Part shown: piece after piece, positions 5,537-5,572 of the stretch
Layout: every line of letters starts with the position of its first letter
Position numbering within the stretch: position 1 is the stretch's first letter
NCBI GenBank assembly: GCA_947174735.1
Contig: CAMWKC010000162.1
Coordinates: 1-5,572 of the forward strand
DNA: 5,572 nucleotides
Direction: 5' to 3'
From: an uncultured Porphyromonadaceae bacterium
GTDB lineage: Bacteria; Bacteroidota; Bacteroidia; Bacteroidales; Muribaculaceae
The notes under the pieces: generated by a model
Database searches by the model: none
What the model was told of the DNA's origin: nothing
The model's input: the letters and a program-made list of their open reading frames with translations, nothing else
Position numbers and translations under genes: made by a program

Positions 5537-5572
5537 GATTTATAAGTCTTATAAGTAGCATAAGTCTTATAA
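5533..5572 (+). repeat. 9-base tandem repeat array with core ATAAG, cut by window end
   Basis: The core ATAAG recurs every nine bases at 5533, 5542, 5551 and 5560, with ATAA at 5569 where the window stops. The four bases between cores are ATTT, TCTT, TAGC and TCTT, so ATAAGTCTTATAA is repeated exactly at 5542-5554 and 5560-5572. The first of these lies within a perfect inverted repeat, TTATAAG-T-CTTATAA (5540-5554). The array overlaps the transporter stop codon (5534-5536) and probably continues outside the window. It could form alternative hairpins at the mRNA end. Confidence 0.85.

Overview
The window looks like ordinary core chromosome from a member of the Bacteroidota, most likely the order Bacteroidales; a Muribaculaceae-type gut lineage is my guess from the frequent ATA isoleucine codons. 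The evidence is the dihydropteroate synthase / diadenylate cyclase gene pair, a small winged-helix protein of the DUF2582 type, a secreted protein with a TonB C-terminal domain, a PorQ-like outer-membrane protein, the absence of clear Shine-Dalgarno sites, and three copies of the Bacteroidota sigma factor promoter (TTG, exactly 20 bases, TAnnTTTG).

Layout from left to right. The 3' part of folP (folate synthesis) enters from outside the window and is followed on the same strand by cdaA (c-di-AMP synthesis). cdaA converges, with only 12 bases between the stop codons, on minus-strand rsgA (a GTPase of 30S ribosome maturation). A 257-base divergent intergenic region carries two back-to-back promoters of very similar sequence, one for rsgA and one for the plus-strand winged-helix gene. 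A 16-bp hairpin then separates the winged-helix gene from a convergent minus-strand gene for a small exported TonB_C protein. Divergent from that is porQ, followed after 56 bases and a GC-rich hairpin by a ten-helix EamA-family transporter. The window ends inside a 9-base tandem repeat that starts in the transporter's stop codon.

The genes do not form one pathway. folP-cdaA is a likely operon, porQ and the transporter may be co-transcribed, and rsgA, the winged-helix gene and the TonB_C gene each appear to have their own promoter. I see no mobile element, CRISPR array, RNA gene, defence system or phage gene. I found no undescribed multi-gene system. The items most worth checking are the start of rsgA, which lies almost on its own promoter (a possible leaderless mRNA), the near-duplicate divergent promoters, the 9-base repeat array, and the PorQ-like protein with no other secretion gene nearby.
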